A program made the position numbers and the translations under genes. A stretch of DNA of 64,000 nt from Rhodosorus marinus (taxonomy: Eukaryota; Rhodophyta; Stylonematophyceae; Stylonematales; Stylonemataceae): NCBI GenBank assembly GCA_029953675.1, contig JAMWBK010000002.1, positions 1,736,001 to 1,800,000 on the forward strand, read 5' to 3'. Below are positions 35,890 to 48,071 of this stretch, in pieces. The stretch's first letter is position 1, and every line of letters starts with the position of its first letter. A model generated the notes under the pieces. The model worked only from the letters and a program-made list of their open reading frames with translations. It was not told where the DNA came from and searched no databases.

Positions 35890-38800
35890 ATGGCGGAAGC
35901 AACACGAAGGACCAGTCGTCGAGCTGGAACCAGATTGCCTTCTGAGCTTGACGAGACGTATGCGAGCATACGCAGGCTAAAGGCAGCTGGAAAGAGTCGG
36001 CTTGCGGACTACGAGGTAAAAGAAGAGGCACCGCTGTACGACGAGGTAGACGAAGAACAGTACAAACAGATCGCAGAGCAGAAGAGAAAAGAAGCGAAGG
36101 AATTCCTAGTCGGTAAGGTGCAGCTCAGAGGTTTGAAACGCTGAGACTCTGCATTCGCAACGTTTTGGTGTCAAAGTTGTGGGAATTGCATGTTAACGGG
36201 TTTTCTATTCTGCTAATGGTATAGCGTACGACGACTCCGATGGGGGGACTGAGCAGGACTATGACGCGGGGCTGGAGTCAGAGTTTGAATACGAGGAGCA
36301 GGAGTCGTTTTTGCCCCACGTTGGAGGGGAGAAAGCAGTCAGGAAACGAAGAAAGGTTGGAGAGCGCAAGGTTGGAAAGCGGCAGCCTCGAAACGGGCTC
36401 CAGGAGCCCAAGCAGCGTCTAGCTTCTGCGTACTTTAAGGTTGGAGATCAAGACGCTGCTGATACTTCCGACATCAAGCTCAAGGAAGAGCAGGTCGTGG
36501 ACGAATCGGAGTTCCTACTGGAGTCTTTGCTTGATCCTCAATCAAGTCGGCCGAACGAGGAATCGGCGACGTATGCAAACCGAAAGCGAGTGCATCCGAT
36601 TCCCAAGTTCTCAGAGCTGCAGCGAACCGGCGTGTCTACTGCGAAGTTGCGAGAAGCACTGGGACCAGAGCTCGCCCCCCAAACAAAGTCCACACCAGTA
36701 CCGGACGGGGTAGACAGCTACCTGGCACCGCCTCCGTCACTGGGATATGCACCCGAAAGCCATTCCCAAGTATGCCCGCAGCCACAGAGTGTCGAGGGGG
36801 TAAGACGGTCTGCGGCAGGTGTGAAAGACCGCTCTGGGCCCCATCAAAAAGTTTCCGTTGAAGGAGGTGGAGTAGGCACGTCCTCACGCCGATACGCAGA
36901 CAGGAAAACCAGTGAAGTCGCCTTTCAGGATGATATTGCGGACTTCACAGGATCGGATCCAGTGGTCAAACAGGAAAGTGTCGAGGTGACAAACTCGCCA
37001 GTGCTTGCACCCGTGAAAGCAGAGACAGTACCCATCAAGGTTGAAGGACCTGAAAAATCCGCTGTAAAAGCAGGGTGAGCGCTTGTGAATCCAATCCTCG
37101 AAACTTGCTAGAAAGAAACAGACCTGTGGTCTTCGAGTTTCGCTTGTCTAACCTTTTCTCTTGTTGAATGAACAGGAGATCTAGCGGTTCATACCCAGAG
37201 CCAAAGAAGCGCCGAGAAGTGGTCGATCCCAGCGGTGAAAAACCGCAGAATGTGTATCTTGACAAAGATGGCGCGATGCTGTTCTATTGGGTTGACCTTC
37301 ATGAGATCAGAGCTCAAGGTGTGGATCGTCTGTACCTCACGGGAAGGGTGCCTGTGGGGAGCCTCGACGATGATCAGCACGCTTCGATTACCCTCGAGGT
37401 AGGCGGTCTGTACAGGGAGCTCTATTTTCTCCCTAGAGAAGAACTGCTAGGCATCAACGGAACACCATCCGGGAGGAAACCCGATTTGTGGGAGGACGTT
37501 CACTCGGAAGTGGAAGAAGTTTTGTTCCGAGAGGCCCATGTGAAGGAAATTCTTGCCAAGGAAGTTCAACGCTCTTTTCCTTTTGATGATGACAAGGAAC
37601 TGGCTAGACCGAAGTCTTATTTGATGGTAAGCATTTAAGACTGGGCAAGCGATAGGGGGGAAATAGTCCTCCCCGGGCATCGTTCCTGCGCTTAGAGTGT
37701 GACGGCTCCCTTGCCTCACCACCAGGACGAAGCAGCATACCTTCGAAACCGGTACAGCGTTCTTTGACCTGAAGCGCTTCTCGTGCTTTCCCGACTACTA
37801 TTCGAATAGGTTAGGTACCCGATGGAAAAGTATTCCCTGTCGCCTTCTACTGTTGGAAAAAGTTTCTCTCGTGTTTTCGGGACGAGGACCTCTGCCACGG
37901 AGCGTCTGCTGCTTGACCGGGGCTTTAAAGGTCCTTGCTGGCTGCGCATAGAAAACCCGACGCCCATGGAAAACAAGACTGCCTGGACTCGCTTCGCGTA
38001 CATGGTTGACAGCCCGGACAGATTCTGCACGGTCGAGGAGCATCGCGAAGCTCCTCGCTTGTCCGCGCTGTCCCTTAATCTCGTGACTCACGTGTCGGCA
38101 AAGACAAAGGAGGAGGAGATAGTTATGGTAGGAACCAGCCACCGTCGCTATGGGTTAGCATGGGATACGCCTCACAGGCACAGAATCCTTAGGGTTTGTA
38201 TTAATTGCTCACTTTCCATGCTCGCGATTTATTTGCTTTTGCTGGGCCCGAAAGGCGAGCGGATTGTACACGCCTGAACTACCAGTTACAGCAGCTCCAT
38301 CGGTTGAGTACCTGCGTAAGAGCTCTTCGTTTACTGTTATTTGCCCGGGAACACGGCAGGCCATGCCGAAGGTTTCATTTGATTTCGAGAGCGTACCTTC
38401 GGAAGCGGTGCTCTTGAATTTTCTACTAGCGAAGCTGCAGAGGCTGGAACCTGACATACTTGTAGGCCACGACCTGCTCGGGGGTATTGTTGAGAAGCTT
38501 CTGACCCGCATGCGCGTGCGTGGAACTCCGAAGTGGTCCAGGCTGGGCAGGTTGGTGCAGACAAGAAAGCTCACCGAGGTCTTTGGGACGAACAAAAGCA
38601 TGTTTGCACGGGCCTCGTCCGTATCCGCCGCTATTTCCGGAAGACTACCGTGTGATACATACATTCAAGCCAAGGAACTGCTCCCCAAGGCGAAGGACTA
38701 CTCACTCGCCGCGCTAGCGGAGGGGGAACTGAAAGAGCTTGTGCCTTCATTGAAATCGAAAGCAATATCCGATATGCTGTTGACCGTAGATGGGGTAACT

Positions 38801-41120
38801 GAGCTTGTGAGTGCGTCTGAAAGGCGAACCGAGGCCGCGCTGAAGCTCGCTGTACACTTGTCCATCATACCGCTCACTAAGCAACTGACCAACCTCTCTG
38901 GCAATGTATGGTCGAGGACTCTACGCGGAATGAGGGCCGAAAGGATAGAGTATCTCCTCTCTCACGAATTCTCAAAAGAGAGTGTGAGCGGGCTTGTGGA
39001 TGTTAAGTTTATCCTGCCGGACAAACTTCGAAAATCGGACAAACCAACAACAGCCACTGGCACGACAACCACGACCACGTCGAGGAGGAAAGCACAGTAC
39101 GCTGGGGGGCTTGTATTGGAGCCAAAGAGAGGCCTTTACGATCACCACATTCTGCAGCTGGACTTCAACTCCCTGTATCCGTCAATTATACAGGAGTACA
39201 ATATCTGTTTTACGACGGTGCAGCAAGATCCTGAGGAGCAGGCGAAGATCAAACTACCTGAAGCCTCGGAGAAGGAGGGGATTTTACCACGGGTACTACG
39301 TCGGTTGGTTGAACAGAGAAGGTCCGTAAAGTTACAGATGAAGTCGACGAAGAATCCCCTTTTACAAAAGCAGCTTGAAACCCGGCAGCTGGCGTTAAAG
39401 CTGACTGCGAACTCAATTTATGGATGCCTGGGCTTCGAGAATTCGAGATACTTCGCTCAACCAATGGCTGAGATGGTCACAGCTCAAGGCAGAGACACGC
39501 TAATGAAGACAGTGGACCTCGCGCGGGACAAGCAGATGGACGTCATTTATGGAGACACGGACTCGCTCTTCATTAATACTGGATTGACCGAATTACCTAT
39601 GGTCATTGCGCAAGGAGCAGATCTGAAGAAGGAAGTCAACCGCAGGTACAGAACCCTAGAGATCGAGGTCGACGGAGTATACGTTAAGATGCTGCTCCTT
39701 CGGAAGAAGAAATACGCGGCAATGCGAATCCAGAATTTGAGGAAGCCAGACCATCTTGTGAGAGAAGTAAAAGGACTAGATCTAGTCCGTCACGATTGGT
39801 GCGATCTCTCCCACGAGGCGTCGGAATATTCGTTGCAGCAGATATTGGGAAGTGGGCTACGCCCGGACGATGCGGTTGCCAACATTCTTGATTTCCTCAC
39901 CCAGCTCTCGGAGAAGGTCCGAAGCAATAGGCTGTCCCTGAAAAAGTACATCATCACGAAGTCGTTGACCAAAATGCCTGAGGAGTACCCAGATGCAAAT
40001 TCGACCCCGCACGTCAAGGTACAAAATCACCCAGTAGTTACGAGAGGGAAGAGGACGCGAGTTTCGCTAAACTGTCAATTGTTTAGGAACAGTAGATCCT
40101 GAGTAGCTTCAGAATTCTTTTTTAGAACCTGAACACTCACGCCAGCTTTCGCTTTCTTTTTCAACATTCGCCCGTGTGGATCAGGTTGCATTGCGCGCTA
40201 AACAATTTGGCAAAGCGTTCAGAACCGGGGACTATGTCCAGTATGTCATTTGTAAGAATGGTGACCAGGACAAATCTGACACTTTGGCAAATAGGGCCTT
40301 TCACCCGGATGAGGTGATTGCGTCAAATGGAGAGTTGATTGTGGACGTTGAATGGTACTTGAGCAACCAAGTCCTTCCACCCGTTGATAGACTGTGTGAC
40401 CCGATAGAAGGCGTGCACGCAGTTCACCTGGCAGAGGCGCTCAAACTCGACACAAGAAACTACCGCCACACAAATCCTGCGGACCTCTCCTTTAGCAATA
40501 ATCATGCGGATGCCGAGTTTGGGAACGCGCAGGGCTCAAACCCGGAGGATCGATTTTACAATTGCGATGACTGGATCGTCACCTGCCCTACGTGCTCAAC
40601 GGAGACACCATTTCACGGCATCAAACTGGAGGAGAAACGTGTGGTGGATTGGGGCATCACCTGTCCATGTGGGGAAGAGTACCCTGAGATCTCACTAAGG
40701 CGTCAGCTGCAATATCAGCTGAGAATCTGGGTTGGGAGATACTACTTGACGCCGAAGGAGGAAAGGATGGACGATGGGTCGGTGCAACTGCTTACATACC
40801 CAGGTTTGCACAGCGACGGAACCGTAGAGAGAAAGCTGAACGCTAGATGGCTGTATCTGCAGTTTCGGTATATGCTCTGGCTCTTCGACTCGAGGAAAGG
40901 ACTGGACGACCAGTCCGAAACCAGGGAGAGACTGCAACCTGCGACTGCGGTTGTTAATTACAAGAAGGAGGACGCAACCGTTCGCGCCCTGTACTTGGGG
41001 TTGTCCAGGCAGGTGGAAAACGTTTTCAGGCGCAACGCTTACCGGTACATCGACCTTGCTGAGTTGCTCGCGTCCTTGAACATCAAATCAAGTTCCAGAG
41101 AGGATGTACCAACCAGATGA
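35890..41120 (+). CDS. POLA1: DNA polymerase alpha catalytic subunit
   Basis: Seven exons (35890-36112, 36225-37074, 37176-37626, 37726-37751, 37815-38193, 38255-40018, 40185-41120) encode 1542 residues. Pol alpha-primase starts DNA synthesis by extending RNA primers. The N-terminal pol-alpha motif reads YDEVDEEQYKQI (about residue 55). Family B motifs: LDFNSLYPSII (about 945), KLTANSIYGCLGF, YGDTDSLFIN (about 1075) with both catalytic aspartates, and KKKYAA. Weak exonuclease-fold remnants occur upstream, as usual for Pol alpha. The first C-terminal cysteine module is present (TCPTCST at 1365 and TCPCGEEY at 1391). The second, normally four cysteines before the last 100 residues, has none. 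Exon 4 is a 26-nt microexon. ATG 35890 is the first in-frame ATG, and the protein then runs straight into a basic N-terminus. Confidence 0.95.
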
Positions 41121-41124
41121 GAGC

Positions 41125-42263
41125 TGGGACCCGAGACGGAGTGAATGCAGTGACTTTTCTGAAAGATTTTGGCTTATATTACTTGACTTGTTGAAATAAT
41201 AGATAAGAATTCTAAATACTGATTATAACGCACAAGGAGCGTGAAAGACAATTCCAAAGGCCAGCATGCGCCGCGATGAGTCCGGTCACTCACATCTTCA
41301 GGCGGGACGTTAAACCAACGAACACGCACACCCCGAGGACTGAAAGTGGTGATGTTTGCATCTTCTAACAGTCTCCGATTATCCCCGCCCTGTGCAACGA
41401 AACACCCTATCAATCGAGGCGACGCAGAGTCGGGAGACCTCGAGCCGAGGCCGAAACACAACCCGACAAATCAAAAAATGTGCCTCGGTGTCAATTCTGC
41501 TCCCTGGAGATTGAAATATATATAATAGGCGCAGTAGCTCATGAGTTCGTCCCCCCCACCCCACCCACCCCCCAGCTGCTGAGCAGGCAGAGAGGCAGAA
41601 GAGCTCCTACTCGCTGGTCTGCTACCAAGAGCAGTCGGGTCGAGTGCTTCAAAGATCAATACGAAAATGATCACAATTCATTCTCAGCACAGGAGGTAAA
41701 ACCATCCTGGAAGTAGTTTTTCGGACCAGGAACAGCTGCGGTTCGCGCTCCAAACGACAGAAATTTCCACCGTGCGTTGCCGGTATGATTTCGTCAGGGA
41801 ACGCATGGGAGAAACAACGAATCTGACGTGTAGCAGAATACTCGACTTTATAGAGCTCTGTCTCTAACATGGTCTTGCTCTCGCCATCCTGCACTAGACG
41901 GCAGCTATCCACAACCATCTCAGAAAACAACCTTGACGGCTATCCAACAACGCTGCGGGCGGATATGCTCGATGCCGTGGGCAATTCCATGTTGGATTTG
42001 ACGAACATGGGCTGGAGCCCCAGTTTCCTTGGTTTCAGCTCTCGACTTGAATGGGGTTTGGCATATAGACGCCGAACGCTAGGAAGCCAAGCTAGTCCTG
42101 TGCTGCTGTAGATTTATGGGGGAGATGATAGAGCCAAGATAGTATTCCCCTGAGACTTGAAAGGGCTTTGGAAGCGGGGTGCCGAACGCTGGTGTTCTTG
42201 TGTGCGGGAAGCGCGTTTGACTATTCTCAACTGGGTGTTGGTGTTGTGTTCTCGAGTTTTTAA
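41125..42263. other. Intergenic region, no supported gene
   Basis: Short open frames on both strands (for example 41869-42111 plus and 41649-41930 minus) overlap each other and lack recognisable domains. The last few hundred bases contain the serine acetyltransferase upstream region. Confidence 0.45.
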
Positions 42264-43583
42264 ATGGCGTTCGTTTTCGGGGTAGATACTTGCGGGGTGC
42301 TCAACGACCGTAAAATCTCGATCCGCAGCAGAATCAATAGAGCGAAGAAGCGTGATGTGAAGATGGGAGGTACGGCTGCTGGGGTTCCCGGCACGAGCGA
42401 GTACTCCCGAAACATGCGGGCAAGGCTGGACGAGCTTAGCTGCTGCGAGAACAGTGCAATGGACGAGCTGTGGGAGGACATGCAGGATGAGGGTATCTTA
42501 GCTGCGAACGACGAACCTCTGCTCGCGTCCTTCCTATTTGCAACCATTCTGAACCAAAAAACTTTCATAGACGCACTTGCCTTTCATTTAGCAAACAAGC
42601 TCTCCGGGTGAGCTCTTGCCGGACAATGCTACTAAGTCGTTGCCGACAAACTACACACACCAGCGACCACGACCTAACTCGCACGGTTTTTTTCTTTTTT
42701 CCTTACACTCATATTCCAGGCCGTCAATGCCCAACACGCTTCTGCTTCAGCTGATCAAAGAGGTGATGGAGGATGGTGAAGTCAAGCATGCTGTTCGAAT
42801 GGACCTGCTCGCAATCATGGAACGGGATCCTGCGTGCACAAGGTTCATAGACCCGTTCCTGTACTACAAGGGGTTCCATGCGCTACAGGGATACAGGGTC
42901 GCCCACGCACTTTGGAACCAAAACCGACGACCCCTAGCGTACTTCCTACAATCCCAGATCTCAAAGGAGCTCCAAGTGGACATCCACCCCAACGCCAAGA
43001 TTGGGGCAGGAACATTCATTGACCATGCAACTGGAGTTGTGATTGGAGAGACTGCCGTTCTTGGTGACAACGTGAGTTTGCTTCATCAGGTCACTCTCGG
43101 TGGTTCAGGACTTAGAGACGGCGATCGCCACCCGAAAATTGGGGACGGAGTTCTTATTGGTGCTGGAGCTACTCTGGTTGGAGATATTAACATTGGAGAA
43201 GGAACCCAAGTTGGAGCGTAAGTACCGCTTTCAGTACCGATTCTCGTGCCTGGTCTACCGCCTGACACGCCTTACCTCGTTTGTCACCTTGTAGTGGTTC
43301 AATGGTCTATTCAGACATACCCTCCCACGTCACCGCAGTGGTAAGTGCATGATTCAGAGAAAGTCTGGAATTGTTCACGCATCATCTGTTTCAGTCCATC
43401 CTTGCTAGCGGGGAACTTCCTGACGCTTCTTTTTTTTTTGTTGACGATTGCTTGCTCTTCGTTTGTGTTGAACAGGGTGTTCCAGCGAGAATAGTGGGAA
43501 AGCCAAGGACGCAGCAACCAGCGAAGGAAATGAACCAGGACATTTCAGGGGACGCAAAGGCGCCGGCAGCAGAAATTCGTTGA
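42264..43583 (+). CDS. SAT: Serine O-acetyltransferase, probably plastid-targeted
   Basis: Four exons (42264-42607, 42720-43217, 43295-43340, 43476-43583) encode 331 residues. The enzyme acetylates L-serine with acetyl-CoA to O-acetylserine, the carbon backbone for cysteine. The N-terminal helical domain has DELWEDMQDEGILAANDEP and ALAFHLANKLSG. The left-handed beta-helix shows hexapeptide repeats (IHPNAKIGAGTFIDHATGVV, then LGGSGLRDGDRHPKIGDGVL), with the catalytic His pair in DHATG and RHPKIG. The chain ends GVPARIVGKP plus a roughly 25-residue tail without the usual C-terminal DxI ending (it ends AAEIR), so the contact with O-acetylserine (thiol) lyase may differ. The N-terminus MAFVFGVDT is a red-algal plastid-type start. 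Confidence 0.94.
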
Positions 43584-43589
43584 AACATA

Positions 43590-45086
43590 TTTGCCTATCC
43601 GTTTCCCTCAAGCGATGCAATCTCTACCTCGCCTGGTCAGATGCTTTTAGAAATTCAGAGGACGTCGGCAAGCGTTCCCAAGGCCCAACGTCCTCTTTCG
43701 TTTCATGAGGGGGTCTCATTGATCCTATTATCCCTCTTGTACATTCCAACCAGCGTGCCTGAGAGAATACCATTCTCCCCAAAGATTTGTTGTCAGAATT
43801 TATAAAATCTCGCCACTCCAGCTGTTCAATCGTGCGCGGCAGTTCTCAGAGTGCTATGTTCCCCAGCGTCAAGCACTGCAAGGAAGCTCTGGAACCCTGT
43901 CGACTTGAGCCTCAGGTGTTCAAACTGTCGCAATACATTGCGAGCCCTCACCTACGGCCTGGTGTTTTGTTCCGAAAGCGTAGGGGAGTTGGTCCCACGC
44001 ATCCATCTCGGCGACACTCTCAAGGGGCTCAGGTGCTAATGCAAGTCTTCACCCAGAGCTGAACACGCACATACAGAATTTTGAGTATCGAAGTACCCAA
44101 GTCACAAGTTCACTTGGGCACAACGCTCTCACAGTTCGGAGGTCTGGCATGGAGTATACGTGATCCCAGTCGTCGCGATTAGGTATCAGGGGCAATTGCT
44201 CCTGCTGCAAGTGGCGAAGGGCTTCTGGACATTCTTCTCCCAGTTTCCTCGCACCTGTAGTCTGAAAATGATCCGCCGCCCAACTACAAAGTCGTGACGA
44301 TTGAGAGTACGATTTTTCGTGGCCAGATTTTTAATTGCATGCGGCAAGTCTGGGGGAACTCTCCTCGATAAAAACACCAATGCCCCAATCAACTAGCGCA
44401 ATTCGAAACTGCGAATTCCCTCGAACTCCAGCATTCCCCAGACACCGAAGACTACGATGGAGTCTGATGGGGTTAGAAGAATTCTAGACGGACCTGGGGT
44501 CAAGTACCCAAGACTTCCGCCTCAATGTGTAAGCGTCATTGCTGAGGTATCGACGAGGACGAATTGTCCCCTTTCCCACCCTGCCCTGTAATCATCAGGT
44601 TTCCTCTGTGTCAGAAAACGGCAATTCATATTGAGAGCAATTTGCCCTCGTCTTCAAAAAGGGCCTCCGCAGACTGAGCAGGCTGAAGAGGGTTTTGGCG
44701 TTCAAGAAAGGGAGTTCTGCTTGAGCGTCAGAGTCGGTAGGAGTGTGCTAAGACTTGAGAAAATTGGCCAAGAGAAGGGTTTGATCTTGTTTGATAAGCG
44801 CAGTTTGCTGTGTGGTTGAGCATCCCCAAGTTGTGAGTATGCTAAGACGGCGTAGAAACCGAGGGAGCATTCGCTAGATTTTTTGGTGTGCCTGCTTCGC
44901 TACGTGCTCTAGTCCGGCTTGGTGGGATACCTTGGTTCTTCTTTTACTAGGAAACATATTGCTTGCGCTTTATTTAAGAACGAGGCACAGACGCTTGGTC
45001 GGTCCGTGGGCAGGCGGAGGGTTGGAATTCTGGCTGTTGTTCTTCTTTTTGGTTGCTTGATGGAGATTAGGTAACGCGGCGGAAAT
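43590..45086. other. Intergenic region, no supported gene
   Basis: Open frames such as 43787-44062 (plus) and 44186-44392 (minus) have no recognisable domains. I see no repeats or RNA genes. The final 150 bp before 45087 form the leader of the PRP4 kinase gene. Confidence 0.45.
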
Positions 45087-47848
45087 ATGGCTGACGTTGA
45101 AGACGGTGAGTTGCTAGAAGGTCGCAGTGGTAGACGAGGGAGCGACAAGGATGAACGTGGATCAAGGAAGGAGGGTCGAGAGGCACATGGAGACTATTCT
45201 TCAAGTAGGAGAAAGGATGGAAGACGGTCCAGATATAGGGAGCTGAGAAGGTCGCACTCAAGGGACCGATACAGGGACAGGAGGAGGCCTAGCGATCGCC
45301 TAGATAGACGAGATTATCGCAGGGATCGGGACGACCGGGAACGACGGGCCAGAGACAACGATCGTCATCGCGAGTTTCAGAGGGAATTGGATACAGGTCG
45401 CAGGAAAAACGTACGTTACAAACCGGATAGAGACCGCGTACAGGTTGAAGACCAGGGCTCGCGATTTCGCAAAAGAGCAGTGGAAAATCGTGAAAACCGA
45501 GGACCGGAAGATAAGAAGGCCAGATCAGATCTGCCCTTAGATGCTCCATCTAGAGAAGAGCAGGCTGTCCGAGACAAAGACGTTGAACGCTCCGAGGAAG
45601 AGAAACTACGGTCTTCTAGCGAAGACGAACTCGGCAATCCTGGAGAGGAAGTTGACCTGTTCGATGAGGAGACAGCCGAAGAGAAGCTCATTAGGGAAAG
45701 GAAGGAGAGGAGGGAGCGCCTCATTGAAAAGCTGAAAAGAGAAAAGGAGGACCAAAACGAAAATACAGCCATAGGTCACAGTCAACCAAATCCCATGGAG
45801 CTGGACTTGGTTGAAAAGACATCGGTGGTTGACAAAAACACAATTGTCGTGCCCCTCTCCACACAGGATGCGGATCGGGATGATTCAAACCACTCCTCTT
45901 TGGAGGACTCCGCAATGCCTAGAAAGGATGCGGAAAGCAAGTTGCAGCTAACTGGACAGAGCTCATCTGAGCAAGCCGGGTCAAGCGCTGACGAGAAAAC
46001 GAGAATTCGGGACAGCCTCCTTCGAATGCGGGAAATGGCACAAGATGAAGAGATCCTGCCTGTCGACAATCGAAGAAAGGACGAATCCAATACCTCAGCG
46101 CACATGTTCGACATGTTCTCTGACTCCCCCGTAGATGAATTAGGCGACTCCGCCCTTCCGACTTCCAAATTGGTGAGATCGTCTTGCTAGAGTTTCCTAT
46201 CTAAGCCGACACTGGCCTTTCACTGAATACGATTGACCTCTTCGTCCTCGTCTGCAATCCTCCCTTCGGCTCTGTAGGTGAATGCAGGCGCCGGAAACGT
46301 GGACGCGACTGATACAGAAGGCTACTACGTTTTCCGTCCCGGAGAGTTACTCGAGGGAAGGTAAGAATCTTGGATTTCTGTTTGCTTGCTTGTTGGCGTG
46401 AAAACCACGTACACATCAAAAAGAGGAGGGCAGGGGGGGTTTGAGCGGACACATGGCAGCAATCTGGATTCTTACACTCCTTCTGCGATATCGTTTTTCG
46501 ATAGATACCGCGTGATGAATACGATGGGAAAGGGAGTCTTTTCCACCGTAATACGAGCACAAGATGTTCGATCGCAGCAAGACTTCGCAGTAAAGGCTAT
46601 TCGAAACAACGACGTGATGCTTCGCGCTGGCCAAAAGGAAATCGCGATCCTGAAGAAGCTGAACGAAACAGACCCTCAGGGAAAGCGACACTGCGTGAAA
46701 TTTCTCGAGTAAGTCTAGAGCCTACGCAACTGTCAACTGAAACCAGATAGGAGCTACAACCGCTCATGCTAAACTTGACCTCTGTTTCAACATTTCAGAT
46801 CGTTTCAGCACAAAGGCCATCTCTGCTTAGTATTTGAGTGCCTCGACGTCAACCTGCGAGAGCTCTTGAGGAAGTACGGATCCGGAAGGGGGATATCCAT
46901 GCAAGGTGTGCGAATTTACGCCAGTCAAATGCTTTCCGCTCTCTATTTGCTGCAAAAGAACAAGGTTATCCATGCGGATATAAAACCGGACAATATCATG
47001 GTGACGAAGACAAAGAACGCCATCAAGCTGGGAGATTTCGGTAGTGCGTTCACCACTGATGAAGGCATGGACGTGACGCCGTACTTGGTTAGCCGCTTCT
47101 ACCGAGCACCAGAAATCGTGCTAGGCCTTCCTTATGGTAATTGTTGCATTTTAAGCCCGTTTTGGTATTGGCGAATGAGCGGTCGTCCGATAGCGGCTCC
47201 CAAGCCTGTTGGAACACCACAAGTCACTTGGTTCCCTATTACCCTGGTACTAGGCGAAACTGGATCCGTCTTTGAGCCTGTTAAAAAGTGGTCTCCATTG
47301 TTTATTGCGTTTTGCTCATGCGGAACAGGCCACCCAATTGACATCTGGTCTCTTGGATGCTGTCTATTTGAGCTGTATACGGGGAAAATTGCGTTCCCTG
47401 GCAGAAGCAACAACGAAATGCTGAAACTGTTCCAGGAGGTGTGCGGAGCGATTCCGAACAAACTGATTCGAAAGGCACAATTCAGAGAAAACCACTATGA
47501 CTCGAGCTTCAGATTCATTCAGGTGAGGGAAAAAGCTGATATTTGTCGGATCTGGTTTCGCGAGATCTCAATGCTTGACACCCTCATCCGTGTCTAATGT
47601 TCTTCGCTGCTTAACGTTTTCAGAGGGAGATCGATCCTGTGTCTAAAGCAGAAGTGGAGCGTGTTGTTGCTGTTCCTCAGAGACCGGCGAGGGACCTTAA
47701 AGACGCAATGCTGGCCGCCGCAGAGCCCAGTGAGAAGAAGCATGCTGCGCTTTTGAGTGACTTGCTCGATAAGATGTTTGTTGTCGATCCAAGCCGGAGA
47801 ATCTCTGTACTTAATGCTCTGAAACATGACCTTTTCAAGCCCAGTTGA
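45087..47848 (+). CDS. PRPF4B: PRP4 pre-mRNA-splicing protein kinase
   Basis: Six exons (45087-46172, 46278-46360, 46505-46708, 46799-47136, 47329-47522, 47624-47848) encode 709 residues. PRP4K is a dual-specificity CMGC kinase that phosphorylates tri-snRNP proteins to activate the B complex. Residues 1-360 are Arg/Asp/Ser-rich with RS-like repeats, typical of the family. The tiny second exon gives TEGYYVFRPGELLEGR, the conserved lead-in. Kinase motifs: MGKGVFSTVIRA (Gly loop), AVKAIRNN (catalytic Lys), HADIKPDNIMV (catalytic loop with HAD in place of HRD, as in PRP4 kinases), GDFGSA (DFG), TPYLVSRFYRAPE (activation and P+1 loop) and DIWSLGC. The fourth intron (47137-47328) is 192 bp, a multiple of three, without an in-frame stop. 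Confidence 0.95.
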
Positions 47849-47849
47849 T

Positions 47850-48071
47850 AATTATTGTGAGAGGGATCAGCCATAAGTAGGTAGTATCAACGGTGGCGCA
47901 GTGTAAAGAACATCATGGCCATGGAACCCTTTTCAAGTGTTAATAAGGGGGGACGAATACCTGCAGGAGTATTTTGCGCCCCAATCAAGGTTGTCGTATT
48001 CCAAAACTAAAAATCATCAGCGGGGCAAACGGGGATCTCTATTTCCGGTGGGCTTGCGTTTTGCCAGTGAA
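47850..48071. other. Short convergent intergenic gap
   Basis: This 222-bp gap lies between the convergent PRP4 kinase (plus) and short-chain dehydrogenase (minus) genes, and must hold both 3' ends. No distinct terminator-like or polyadenylation signal stands out. Confidence 0.5.

Noticed and set aside
46386-46504. N-terminal extension of the PRP4 kinase ORF (reading from 46386)
   Set aside because: This is intron read-through; the real lead-in is the small exon at 46278-46360 that matches the family.
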